Below are positions 6,583-15,814 of a stretch of 16,963 bases of DNA, piece after piece. Both the position numbers and the translations under genes were made by a program. The stretch comes from JBBSVE01 sp038233815. Its GTDB lineage: Bacteria > Pseudomonadota > Alphaproteobacteria > Rhodobacterales > Rhodobacteraceae. Position 1 is the stretch's first letter. Each line of letters starts with the position of its first letter. The notes under the pieces were generated by a model that was not told where the DNA came from, made no database searches, and saw only the letters and a program-made list of their open reading frames with translations. The stretch covers positions 1-16,963 of the forward strand of contig JBBSVE010000062.1 in the NCBI GenBank assembly GCA_038233815.1. The letters are read 5' to 3'.

Positions 6583-7008
6583 CTAGTGGGCGCGGCCGGC
6601 GCAAAGATATTGCAGAAGTGCGGCTGCAAGATGGCCATGCCGCGCGCCGGACACAAGATCGACCGCGATCCCGCAGAGCGTGACCGAGCGCCGCGGCGGC
6701 AGGCGCCGGTCCTCCTCCCGGTCGAGATCCACGGCCAGGATGATGCCCGAGCGCGGCATGGGATCGGCTCGCAGAAGGCCCACGCCGCGCGCTTCGATGA
6801 GGCCGGACAGGGCCGCGGGCGCCTCGGCCATCAGATCCTGCCCATCGCGCCATACCTTTACCCGGTCGTCCGCCACTAGCCGCGCGCCCAAAGCCATCAT
6901 CTGCAAGGCAAGCGCTGATTTGCCGCGCCCCGACGCGCCGAGGATCAGCAGCGCGCCCGTATCCAAGGCAACGCAGGAGGCGTGCAGGTCGAGCGTCGCA
7001 TCCGTCAT
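6583..7008 (-). CDS. hprK: Short HPr kinase/phosphorylase
   Basis: This is a 141-residue HPr(Ser) kinase/phosphorylase consisting of only the C-terminal catalytic domain. It has the early histidine (His9), Walker A GASGRGKS (24-31), the LVADDRVKV block with Asp47-Asp48, and the signature-like IEARGVGLL. Firmicute enzymes are about 310 residues and carry an additional N-terminal domain; alphaproteobacterial enzymes are usually short like this one. ATG 7008 has an excellent ribosome site (gggaggga, nine bases away); an in-frame GTG at 7029 is less likely. It should act on Ser46 of the HPr encoded three genes downstream. It follows chvG after 78 bases. Confidence 0.92.
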   Translation of the reverse strand: MTDATLDLHASCVALDTGALLILGASGRGKSALALQMMALGARLVADDRVKVWRDGQDLMAEAPAALSGLIEARGVGLLRADPMPRSGIILAVDLDREEDRRLPPRRSVTLCGIAVDLVSGARHGHLAAALLQYLCAGRAH

Positions 7009-7086
7009 GGGCGATGTCCCTCCCGGCACGTTGGCACGAATGGCCGTGAAACTTGCACACTCCAGACGTCATCGCGACCCCGCAGG

Positions 7087-8763
7087 TTACACCGGCAGGC
7101 CGATCACGAAGCGCGCACCCAATGGTTCGGACGTGGCGTCGGCGCGCGTCGGACGGATGTTCTCGGCCCAGATCACACCGCCATGTGCCTCCACGATCTG
7201 TTTCGAGATCGCGAGGCCGAGGCCAGAGTGATTGCCGAACTGCGCCACCGGACGTTCCGAATAGAACCGGGTGAAGACCTTGGTCAGCGCCTGTTCTGGA
7301 ATGCCGGGGCCGGTATCCTCCACCACGACAAGCACGCGGTCGTCGCGCTGCCGGGCCCAGACCCTCACCGCATCGCCCGCCTCGCAGAACGAGACCGCGT
7401 TCGTGACCACGTTGACGAGCACCTGCGCCAGCCGCCCTTCGAGCCCGCGGATCGGGATCGGTCCGCCGGGCACGTCCGTGCTGAACCCGACACCGCGTTC
7501 GGCCGCCGATCGCCCCAGATGCTCGCAGATGCCGTGCAGCGTCCGCACGAGGTCGAATTCGCCCTCCTCCTCCTTCACCAGATCCGAATCGAGCCGCGAC
7601 GCGTTGGAGATGTCGGACACGAGACGGTCGAGGCGGCGCACGTCATGCTCGATCACGCCCAGCAGCCGTTCGCGCTGATCGTCGCGCCGCGCGATGCGCA
7701 GCGTGCCCACGGCGGACCGGAGGCTCGCCAGCGGGTTCTTGATCTCGTGCGCGACGTCGGCGGCGAACTGCTCGTTGGCGTCGATCCGGTCGTAGAGGGC
7801 CGCGACCATACCGCGCATCGCGACCGACAGACGCCCGATTTCGTCGGGGCGCGCGGCGAGGTCGGGGATCCGCACCCGCCCCGGCGTCGTCCGTCGCGTG
7901 TCGTGGTCCTGTCCCAGCTCGGCGGCCCGGGCCAGATCCGACAGCGGGGTCGCGATGGTGGAGGCAAGAACGAGGCTCAGTCCGATCGACACCAGCACCG
8001 CGATCACGAACATCTGCAGCACCTGCTCTCGCTCGGTCCGCACCAGCGCGTCGATCTCGCCTTCGGCCGAAGTCAGCGCCACAATGCCCATCACCGCGCC
8101 CTCGCGCCAGATCGGGGTGGCCACCGAGAAGATCGTCCCGCCCTCGGGGTCGCGCCCGGTGTCGACGGTCGTCGCTCCCCTCGCCGCACCACCGAGAACG
8201 GTCCGCGCCAGTGCCTCGGCATCGAACCGCTTCAAATCTTGCGCGGGTGAAGCCAGCATCCCGGATGTTGCGTTCCAGATCGCCGACAGCGCATCGGTGA
8301 GGATCGTCGCGCGCGGCGGCGGTCCCGCGGGCGTCACCCCCGGCACCGTCCGGCCTTCGGCCACCGCGATCACGTCCCCGCGCGGTCCGAACACGAAGAC
8401 GTTGACGCCGGGGCCTATGTCCATCGATCGCAGCATCCCGCGCGCCACTGTGGGCGCCGTCAATCGGTTGTCCTCCAATGCCCCGATCTGCGCTTCGAAC
8501 GCGTTCGCCACCAAGCGCGCCACTGTCACCAAACCCCGTTCCCGCTGCAGCACGATGGAGTCCCGGAACGGGTTCTGGAACAGCACTCCCGCGACGAGAA
8601 TCACGAGCGCCAGCATGTTGAAGCCGATGATCTTGCGTGCCAGCGGCGAGCGGTCGAACGAGATCCGGTGCCGGCCAAAGCGCCAGCCGCGTCGTGGCGA
8701 TGCCCCGTCCAAGGCCGGTGCCCGGATCGGCAAGGGGCGGATCATATCCGGTGCGGCGGTCAT
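7087..8763 (-). CDS. chvG: Sensor histidine kinase ChvG
   Basis: This is a 558-residue inner-membrane sensor kinase of the ChvG/ExoS group, which in rhizobia responds to acid and envelope signals with ChvI. A cytoplasmic basic N-terminus is followed by membrane helix 1 (about 45-62), a periplasmic sensor domain (about 63-250), helix 2 (251-270) and a HAMP linker. The phosphoacceptor is His339 in the HEIKNPLASLRSAV box. The ATPase domain has NVVTNAVSFC, EDTGPGIP and the GLGLAI glycine box. ATG 8763 has gaggaa ten bases upstream; ATG 8745 is a weaker alternative. It starts seven bases after the chvI stop. ExoR, the periplasmic inhibitor known in rhizobia, is not in the window. Confidence 0.93.
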   Translation of the reverse strand: MTAAPDMIRPLPIRAPALDGASPRRGWRFGRHRISFDRSPLARKIIGFNMLALVILVAGVLFQNPFRDSIVLQRERGLVTVARLVANAFEAQIGALEDNRLTAPTVARGMLRSMDIGPGVNVFVFGPRGDVIAVAEGRTVPGVTPAGPPPRATILTDALSAIWNATSGMLASPAQDLKRFDAEALARTVLGGAARGATTVDTGRDPEGGTIFSVATPIWREGAVMGIVALTSAEGEIDALVRTEREQVLQMFVIAVLVSIGLSLVLASTIATPLSDLARAAELGQDHDTRRTTPGRVRIPDLAARPDEIGRLSVAMRGMVAALYDRIDANEQFAADVAHEIKNPLASLRSAVGTLRIARRDDQRERLLGVIEHDVRRLDRLVSDISNASRLDSDLVKEEEGEFDLVRTLHGICEHLGRSAAERGVGFSTDVPGGPIPIRGLEGRLAQVLVNVVTNAVSFCEAGDAVRVWARQRDDRVLVVVEDTGPGIPEQALTKVFTRFYSERPVAQFGNHSGLGLAISKQIVEAHGGVIWAENIRPTRADATSEPLGARFVIGLPV

Positions 8764-8770
8764 CGGCAGA

Positions 8771-9472
8771 CTATTCCTCGTTGTAGCGGTAGCCGATGCC
8801 GTAGAGCGTCTCGATCGCCGAAAAGCCATCGTCGGCGGCGCGCATCTTCTTGCGGAGCCGCTTGATGTGGCTGTCGATGGTGCGGTCGTCGACATAGACC
8901 TGATCGTCGTAGGCCACGTCCATCAGCTGGTCGCGGCTCTTCACAAAGCCCGGACGTTGCGCCAGCGTTTGCAGGAGCAGGAATTCGGTCACCGTCAGCG
9001 CCACATCGTGCCCCTTCCACGACACCGCGTGGCGCAAGGGGTCCATCCGGAGCGCGCCCCGTTCCATCACCCGCGTCTCCTCGGTCACGGCCACCTCGTC
9101 GGTGGCGATCGCCTCCTGCCGGCGCAGAAGCGCGCGGATCCGCTCGACCAGAAGGCGCTGGCTGAAGGGCTTCTTCACATAGTCGTCGGCGCCCATCCGG
9201 AGGCCCAGCACCTCGTCGATCTCATCGTCCTTGGAGGTGAGGAAGATCACCGGAATCGCGGATTTCTGGCGCAGTCTCTGGAGCAGGTCCATCCCGTCCA
9301 TGCGCGGCATCTTGATGTCGAGGACGGCCATATCCGGCAGCGCCTGGCTGAACGCGTCGAGAGCGGACTGCCCGTCGTTGAACGTCTCCACCTCGAACCC
9401 CTCCGCCTCCAGCGTCATGGACACCGACGTGAGGATGTTCCTGTCGTCGTCTACAAGGGCGATCTTGGCCAT
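8771..9472 (-). CDS. chvI: Response regulator ChvI (OmpR family)
   Basis: This is a 233-residue two-domain response regulator. The receiver has acidic D8-D9-D10, phosphoacceptor Asp52 in AVLDIKMPRMDG, Thr79 and Lys101 in VKKPFS. The C-terminal winged helix has ALTVTEFLLLQTLAQRPG, then VDDRTIDSHIKRLRKKM and ends ETLYGIGYRYNEE, which is the OmpR/PhoB pattern and very like ChvI. ATG 9472 has aggag eight bases upstream and puts the first Asp at the standard place. It is the first gene of the minus-strand cluster running to HPr and is divergent from pckA. Confidence 0.95.
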   Translation of the reverse strand: MAKIALVDDDRNILTSVSMTLEAEGFEVETFNDGQSALDAFSQALPDMAVLDIKMPRMDGMDLLQRLRQKSAIPVIFLTSKDDEIDEVLGLRMGADDYVKKPFSQRLLVERIRALLRRQEAIATDEVAVTEETRVMERGALRMDPLRHAVSWKGHDVALTVTEFLLLQTLAQRPGFVKSRDQLMDVAYDDQVYVDDRTIDSHIKRLRKKMRAADDGFSAIETLYGIGYRYNEE

Positions 9473-9749
9473 GAGCCTGTCTCCTGCTGCGGAATGCGAC
9501 CGGCATCGCTGAGACCGGCCGGACGGCGAATCACCCCTGTCCGGATCATCAGAAGACCCCATTGTTGCGAAGAACCGGTTAATGGCGGCGGTCCGGCGCC
9601 CATCGTCGGCCCATCGGGGACCATTGCCCGCCCGAATGAGGCACTGGTTGCGCTAACAGCATAAACCCTGCTGTTCCCACGTGAAAATGGCGTGCTATAG
9701 CGCCTGAACCCCCACCGCACCGGGGCGTGTCTTGTTGAGGAGGCTTGCG
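9473..9749. promoter_or_regulatory. chvI/pckA divergent control region
   Basis: This 277-base spacer must hold promoters for both chvI and pckA. On the pckA side there is a perfect 7-bp inverted repeat (9655-9675), a CACGTG palindrome (9678-9683), and an extended -10-like TGCTATAGC (9693-9701). The -35 candidate ttccca (9674-9679, 16-base spacer) is poor. The pckA ribosome site gaggagg is at 9737-9743. On the chvI side no clear promoter was recognised. Confidence 0.5.
9655..9675. promoter_or_regulatory. Candidate operator upstream of pckA
   Basis: aacagca (9655-9661) and tgctgtt (9669-9675) are exact reverse complements around a 7-base spacer. The element ends about 20 bases before the -10-like hexamer at 9696-9701, so it would overlap the -35 region. 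The size and symmetry fit a dimeric regulator site. The protein that binds it is not known from sequence. Confidence 0.45.
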
Positions 9750-11345
<1,596 letters not shown>

Positions 11346-11355
11346 GGGACGCCGC

Positions 11356-12126
11356 CTAAAGCCCCAGTGCGCGGCGCATGAGGTTGAGCCCCGTCAGGAC
11401 CAGCAACACCTGCGTCCAGCGGCGAAAGCGGACCTGATCCAGCCTGTCGCCGACGGTGAGGCCGGAGAGCATCCCCACCACCGCGGGCACTACCAGTGCG
11501 GCCGAAAAGGCCGCATTCGGTCCCGTCATCACGCCCGATCCCAGATGGGCCACAAGCAGCATGACTGACCCGATCAGGAACACGACGCCCTGAATGCGCA
11601 GCATCTCCCGCTTCTCCACCCCCACCGACATCAGATAGACGATCAGCGGCGGCCCCCAAACCCCCGACACGCCGCCATAGAGCCCGCCCGCGATGCCGAG
11701 CCCCCATTCAGCCCGCGCGCGGTGGACGACGGGAATCGCCAGCCGCTTCCCCATCAGTTGCAGGGCCGCATACACCGTGATCGGCAAACCCAGCAGCATC
11801 AGGAACGCGGCCTGCGGAATGTCGCGCACGAACTGCGCCGAGATGAAGATGAAGACCAGCGTCGCCACGACGAACCGCCAGTAAATGCGGGCGGAGGCAA
11901 AGGCGGCGCGCGGTCCCTGCCGGAAGGCCTGAGACAGGTTGGTGACGAGCGTGGGCAGGATCAGCCCCGCCAGCGCCACCTCGGGGGGCAGGAACGATGA
12001 AAAGGCGGAGATCATTAGCATCGGCATCGCGAACCCGACGGCGCCCTTCACGAACCCCGATCCCAGCGTGACCGCCATCGCCGCCCAGAACGCGAACGGC
12101 GTGAGACCTGCGCTGATGCTCTCCAT
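11356..12126 (-). CDS. TauE/SafE family membrane permease
   Basis: This 256-residue, strongly hydrophobic protein has about eight predicted membrane segments. It is a member of the TauE/SafE family, many of which are sulfite, sulfonate or organic-acid-anion exporters. The N-terminal repeat has GSGFVKGAVGFAMPMLMISAF and the second half has GIAGGLYGGVSGVWGPPLIVYL, the paired glycine-rich blocks of the family. The C-terminus ends with an amphipathic stretch and RRALGL. ATG 12126 gives the usual N-terminus; ATG 12156 would add ten basic residues and cannot be excluded. It follows the MFS gene by 84 bases on the same strand. The substrate is unknown. Confidence 0.85.
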   Translation of the reverse strand: MESISAGLTPFAFWAAMAVTLGSGFVKGAVGFAMPMLMISAFSSFLPPEVALAGLILPTLVTNLSQAFRQGPRAAFASARIYWRFVVATLVFIFISAQFVRDIPQAAFLMLLGLPITVYAALQLMGKRLAIPVVHRARAEWGLGIAGGLYGGVSGVWGPPLIVYLMSVGVEKREMLRIQGVVFLIGSVMLLVAHLGSGVMTGPNAAFSAALVVPAVVGMLSGLTVGDRLDQVRFRRWTQVLLVLTGLNLMRRALGL

Positions 12127-12210
12127 GCCCCGGCCCCGTTCGCTGCGTAACGGCATGGCCTTACCGCAGGCGGCCCCGGTCCGCAGCCCGGAAATGGAGG
12201 ATCGCGACGC

Positions 12211-13440
12211 CTACTCTCCGGCGATGAGCTTGCCGTGCGACGGGCGCGGGGAGCCGAGTCTCGGGTGCAGTCGCGCCGCGATGGCCGAGGCGGAGGCGAG
12301 GGCCCCCGCGCACAAGAGGAAGACCCCCGGGATCGGCGCGACGAGCAGGATCAGCCACGCGCCGCCGGGGGTGAGGATGCCCGAGACGTCGCGAAAGCTG
12401 GAATAGACCGCCGCCATCTCGGTCCGCTCCGACGGCTTTACAGCCATCAGGAACGGCAGCCCCCCCGACGCGTCGAGCACCACGAGCATCGCCGAGCCGA
12501 CCATCATGCAGCCGACCGCGATCCATGGCATCGGCGAGGCGAGCGTAGCCGCCGCGAAGGCCACGGCGCAGATCGCGAAAGCCCCCTGAACGACGCGGCG
12601 CACGCTCAATCGGTTCACCAGGCGCAGGATCAGCGGTGTGGTGAACAAAAGCGCGTTCGACATCGAAAGGACGGTGCCCCCGACGTTCGGCCCAAGGCCC
12701 GATTCGATGCAGAAGATCGGAAGGTAGACGACATAGACCCACCAGCCGCAGGACCGGATCACCGCGAACAGCCAGCCCGCGATCAGCCGGGGCTGGCGGG
12801 CAAACCGTCCCAGAAACGCCAGCGGATTGGTCGTGGGACGGCGCGCGCGCGTGATCTGCTTGCCGTTCCCCAGCCTCAGAATCCAGAATACGGTGAGTTG
12901 CACGATGGCGAGCATCCCCGCCACGATATAGGGCAGCGGCGCCCACAGCGTATGGAGCGACACGCCGAGTAGCGGCCCCACCGCCCAGGGCGTCGCGGCA
13001 TAGAGCATCATCATCGACTGGCCGCGCCCCAGCTCCGATCGCGCGATATAGTCGAGGACATAGGCATTGAAGCACACGAAGGTCGTGGCCGTCGCTGCCG
13101 CATTGGCGATGAGCGCGAGCGGCACCGCGACCGGCCCGCCGATGGTGGCAAGGCTGGTCCCCACAACATAGAGCAGCGCGCCGATCGTATACATCCAGCG
13201 CCGCGGGATCCTGCGCGTGGCCCACGGCACCATCAGCCCGATGCAGAGCGAGGCGACGCCCGCCACGAAATAGGCCCGGCTGACAGCACTCGCATCGTTG
13301 AGCGCATCATAGACGGTGAGCGGCATGACCGAGATCATCATGCCGCGCACCGATGCGTCGAGGCCGGCCAGCAGCGCAAAGCTCTGGACCCGCGGCACCG
13401 GGCCGTGGCGCAAAAGGATGGGAATGTAACGCGTGGCCAT
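12211..13440 (-). CDS. MFS transporter
   Basis: This 409-residue major facilitator superfamily protein has about twelve predicted membrane segments. The loop between segments 2 and 3 reads WATRRIPRRWMYTIG, a loose version of the MFS motif A. The central cytoplasmic loop holds basic GKQITRARRPTTNP, and the second half repeats a basic loop (RLSVRRVVQG). ATG 13440 is preceded by ggagaga about five bases away. No close subfamily was recognised, so it may be an uptake system or a drug/metabolite exporter. It may be cotranscribed with the TauE/SafE gene downstream. Confidence 0.85.
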   Translation of the reverse strand: MATRYIPILLRHGPVPRVQSFALLAGLDASVRGMMISVMPLTVYDALNDASAVSRAYFVAGVASLCIGLMVPWATRRIPRRWMYTIGALLYVVGTSLATIGGPVAVPLALIANAAATATTFVCFNAYVLDYIARSELGRGQSMMMLYAATPWAVGPLLGVSLHTLWAPLPYIVAGMLAIVQLTVFWILRLGNGKQITRARRPTTNPLAFLGRFARQPRLIAGWLFAVIRSCGWWVYVVYLPIFCIESGLGPNVGGTVLSMSNALLFTTPLILRLVNRLSVRRVVQGAFAICAVAFAAATLASPMPWIAVGCMMVGSAMLVVLDASGGLPFLMAVKPSERTEMAAVYSSFRDVSGILTPGGAWLILLVAPIPGVFLLCAGALASASAIAARLHPRLGSPRPSHGKLIAGE

Positions 13441-13558
13441 CGGGTCTCTCCGGCCCCACTAGGCGGGCGGGGCGGGGCGGCGTCTAGGCCCGGCGCGACA
13501 TGCTGTCCACGAATTTCGCCGCGCCCCCGGTATTTCGGAACCGCCGTGCCGCTCCCGT

Positions 13559-14287
13559 TCAGCGGGTGGCGGAGCCGCGCCCCAGCCGTTCCACGAGGCG
13601 GGCGCGGGCCTCGGGCAAGGTGCCGCCGCGCAGGACGGGGCCAAGCTCGCGGGCGAGGAAATGGCCGGTGATGGCAAGGCCCTGCCCGATCTGCGCGCCG
13701 GTCATCGCGCCCGTGCCAAGAAGCGTCGGCGGCAGCGGGAGGAGCCGCGCGGCCCAGTCGCCCGCACCCGCCACCGAGACCGCGCGGCCGGTCCTGGGCG
13801 AGATGTAGGCAAGCCCTTCCGCCGTCCCCGTCACAGCACAGCGCGACAGGTCGAGCCCGAAGCCCAGATCGCCCAGAAGGCGCAGCTCCCACTCCAGATA
13901 GGTCCGCGCCCAGCCCTCCGCCTCCAGCGCGTCGAGCAGCGCCATCGTCGCGCGCCATAGGCCGGGATGCGGCTCCCGCTCCGGCAGCGATACGCGCAGC
14001 ATGGCGCAGATCGCGTTGAGCCCGGCGAGCGCCACCGCGTCGCCCATCAGGCCCGCGCGGGAGCGGACCGGCTCCACCGCGTAGCTGCCGATGTGGTCGT
14101 CGAGCCGCGCGCGCCACGTCACGGCAAGCTGCGTGCCGGGTTGCAGCACCGGCGCCATCCGGCGCGAGGCCCCGCCGCGCACCACCCCGGCATGGCGACC
14201 GTGCGCGGCGGTGAAGACCTCGATGATCGCGGAGCTTTCGCCATGCATCCGCACGGACAGAAGCGTGCCCTCGTCGCGCCATTCCAT
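13559..14287 (-). CDS. recO: DNA repair protein RecO
   Basis: RecO (242 residues) anneals single-stranded DNA and, with RecR, loads RecA on SSB-coated gaps. The N-terminal OB-fold starts MEWRDEGTLLSVRMHGESSAIIEVFT, followed by the HGRHAGVVRGGAS block near residues 29-41. The helical middle has ALAGLNAICAMLRVSLPERE, and the late LDLSRCAVTG with AYISPRTGRAVS is typical of alphaproteobacterial RecO. Only one of the cysteines used for zinc in some RecO proteins is present. ATG 14287 has a weak ribosome site. It is last in the FAD oxidoreductase-DUF1491-recO run; the gap from DUF1491 is 48 bases. The 118 bases after its stop hold no gene. Confidence 0.92.
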   Translation of the reverse strand: MEWRDEGTLLSVRMHGESSAIIEVFTAAHGRHAGVVRGGASRRMAPVLQPGTQLAVTWRARLDDHIGSYAVEPVRSRAGLMGDAVALAGLNAICAMLRVSLPEREPHPGLWRATMALLDALEAEGWARTYLEWELRLLGDLGFGLDLSRCAVTGTAEGLAYISPRTGRAVSVAGAGDWAARLLPLPPTLLGTGAMTGAQIGQGLAITGHFLARELGPVLRGGTLPEARARLVERLGRGSATR

Positions 14288-14335
14288 CGCCCGGTTATCG
14301 CGCGGGGCATCGCGCGGCGCCAGCCCCCGGGGCGG

Positions 14336-14674
14336 TCATTCCGAGAGGCCCGGCTCCTCCAGCAGGGTGCGACCCTTGCGGTCCTCGATCTCGATCACCC
14401 AGAGGTCGGGATCGGTTGCGCGCTGGCGGGCGATGGTCGCATCGACCGGCCCCTCCGGCCCGGAGGCGAGCAGCGTCCAGACGCGCGCATCGCGGCCAAG
14501 GTCGAACACCCGCTGGAAGGCCTGCGCGGACCCGTCGAGGGTTGCGAGCTTCACAAGGACGGCCCCCGCCGTCGCATCGCCGCGCTGCACGACGAACGCG
14601 GGAATCGCCGCCGCGCCGAGCCGCGCCAGATAGGCCCGGACCCAGAAATCGGCGGTCAGGCGGAGTGGCGTCAC
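14336..14674 (-). CDS. DUF1491 family protein
   Basis: This 112-residue protein belongs to the alphaproteobacterial family DUF1491, which has no established function. It has the expected RLTADFWVRAYLARLG start, the PAFVVQRGDATAGAVLVKLATLDG block near residues 25-48, and a tail with DPDLWVIEIEDRKGRTLLEE. It has no signal peptide or membrane segment and looks like a small soluble cytoplasmic protein. The GTG start at 14674 overlaps the oxidoreductase stop by four bases, so it depends on coupled translation. Function cannot be inferred beyond its link to recO and the oxidoreductase. Confidence 0.85.
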   Translation of the reverse strand: MTPLRLTADFWVRAYLARLGAAAIPAFVVQRGDATAGAVLVKLATLDGSAQAFQRVFDLGRDARVWTLLASGPEGPVDATIARQRATDPDLWVIEIEDRKGRTLLEEPGLSE

Positions 14675-15711
14675 AGGCTCGCCTCCACCCGGAAGCCGTC
14701 GGGGATCGCATCGCGCCCCTCCAGCACGAGGTCGGCCATGACGCCCGCGATTTTCGGCGCCATTCCGAAGCCGATCTTGAAGCCGCCGTTGGCGATGAAA
14801 TGCCCGTGCCGGCCGGGCCACGCCCCGAGCATCGGCGCGCGGCTTCGCGTTCGCGCGCGCAGGCCCGCCCAGCGTTCGCGCACCGGCGCGGTGGCAAGCG
14901 CGGGGCACACCGCACGCGCGCGTGCGATCAAGACGTCGAGCCCGGCGTCGGTGCTGGCAGAATCGTCCCACGTCCGCTCGGAGGTGGAGCCTATGGCCAC
15001 CGTGCCATCCGCGTGCGGCACGATATGGAGGCCATCGGCAAAGATCTGCGGCGCCCCGGGGCAGGACAGGTCCAGAAGCGCCGCCTGCCCTTTCACGCTG
15101 CCCCCGACCGCCCGCCCGCCCAGCGCCCCGGACAGCGCGTCCAGCCCCGCAGGCCCCGTCGCATGGATCACCGGCCCGCGCGCCTCACCATCGGGCAGAA
15201 CGCGGCCACCGCCCACGCGGATCGCCTCCGCCAATGCGGCAAGCGCGTGGCGCGGATGGATGCGGGCCGAGAGCGTGTCGCGGACCAGAAAGCCCGACGG
15301 CGCGTGCGGTGCCCAGCCATCGTCCAGCGCCGGGACCACGCGCCAGTCCGCCCGTCCCTGCCAGAGCACGTCCGCCTGCCCCGCCCGCTCACGCGCACGC
15401 GCCACGGCGTCCGCATCGGCGAGCGGCTGGAGCCTGCCGGTGCGGGCATAGCCGGTGGCCTTGCCTGACGCGTCGGCCACGGCGGCCCACCACGCCTCCG
15501 CCATCAGGAGGCTGTCGAGCTGGAATGCCTTCTTGTCGTTCCACGCCTCGGGCACATGCGGGGCCAGCGCGCCGACGATGCCCCCGGACGCGCCCGCACC
15601 GATGCCGTGGGGGTCGATCACCTGCACCCGCGCGCCGCGCCGCATGGCGGCGAACGCGATGGAGAGGCCGAAGATCCCCGCCCCCCGCACCGTCAGGTCG
15701 GGGCCGCTCAT
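14671..15711 (-). CDS. FAD-dependent DAO-family oxidoreductase, possible MnmC FAD half
   Basis: This 346-residue flavoprotein is of the glycine oxidase/D-amino acid oxidase fold. The dinucleotide motif is GAGIFG (10-15), with Asp29 at the end of the second strand. A GASGGIVGALAPHVPE stretch follows, resembling the GASGNxAGLLxPH block of the FAD domain of MnmC and ThiO. The C-terminus has RERWAGLRARTRSRAPMLG and GGFKIGFGMAPKIAGVMADL, the FAD-closing block of DAO proteins. ATG 15711 is the start nearest the motif. It is divergent from mnmD at 15815 with 103 bases between, which suggests it may supply the FAD oxidase step of mnm5s2U synthesis. Sarcosine-, glycine- or other amine-oxidising roles remain possible. 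Confidence 0.82.
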   Translation of the reverse strand: MSGPDLTVRGAGIFGLSIAFAAMRRGARVQVIDPHGIGAGASGGIVGALAPHVPEAWNDKKAFQLDSLLMAEAWWAAVADASGKATGYARTGRLQPLADADAVARARERAGQADVLWQGRADWRVVPALDDGWAPHAPSGFLVRDTLSARIHPRHALAALAEAIRVGGGRVLPDGEARGPVIHATGPAGLDALSGALGGRAVGGSVKGQAALLDLSCPGAPQIFADGLHIVPHADGTVAIGSTSERTWDDSASTDAGLDVLIARARAVCPALATAPVRERWAGLRARTRSRAPMLGAWPGRHGHFIANGGFKIGFGMAPKIAGVMADLVLEGRDAIPDGFRVEASL

Positions 15712-15814
15712 ACGGCCGGTCCCCAATGTGCAAGGCCCGGAGCCCGACGATCCTCCATTGCCAACCTCCGTCTGCCATGCCCAATGTCGCGCCCGAACCA
15801 GAGGTCTAGGCCGG
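15712..15814. promoter_or_regulatory. Divergent spacer between the FAD oxidoreductase and mnmD
   Basis: This 103-base spacer must contain the start signals for both divergent genes. The octamer cccaatgt occurs twice, in ccccaatgtgcaagg and gcccaatgtcgcgc, as a direct repeat about 57 bases apart. A gagg ribosome site for mnmD is at 15801-15804. No convincing -35/-10 pair was recognised on either strand. Confidence 0.35.

Noticed and set aside
5237..6586. 449-codon plus-strand open frame opposite EIIA and rapZ
   Set aside because: It spans two well-supported minus-strand genes and shows no domain; it is a shadow of codon bias.
12161..13225. 354-codon minus-strand frame within the MFS gene
   Set aside because: It is a second frame of the same strand, lacking membrane segments, while the other frame encodes a clear twelve-helix transporter.
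14416..15468. 350-codon plus-strand frame opposite the FAD oxidoreductase
   Set aside because: Arg/Ala-rich with no domain; the opposite strand carries clear FAD motifs.
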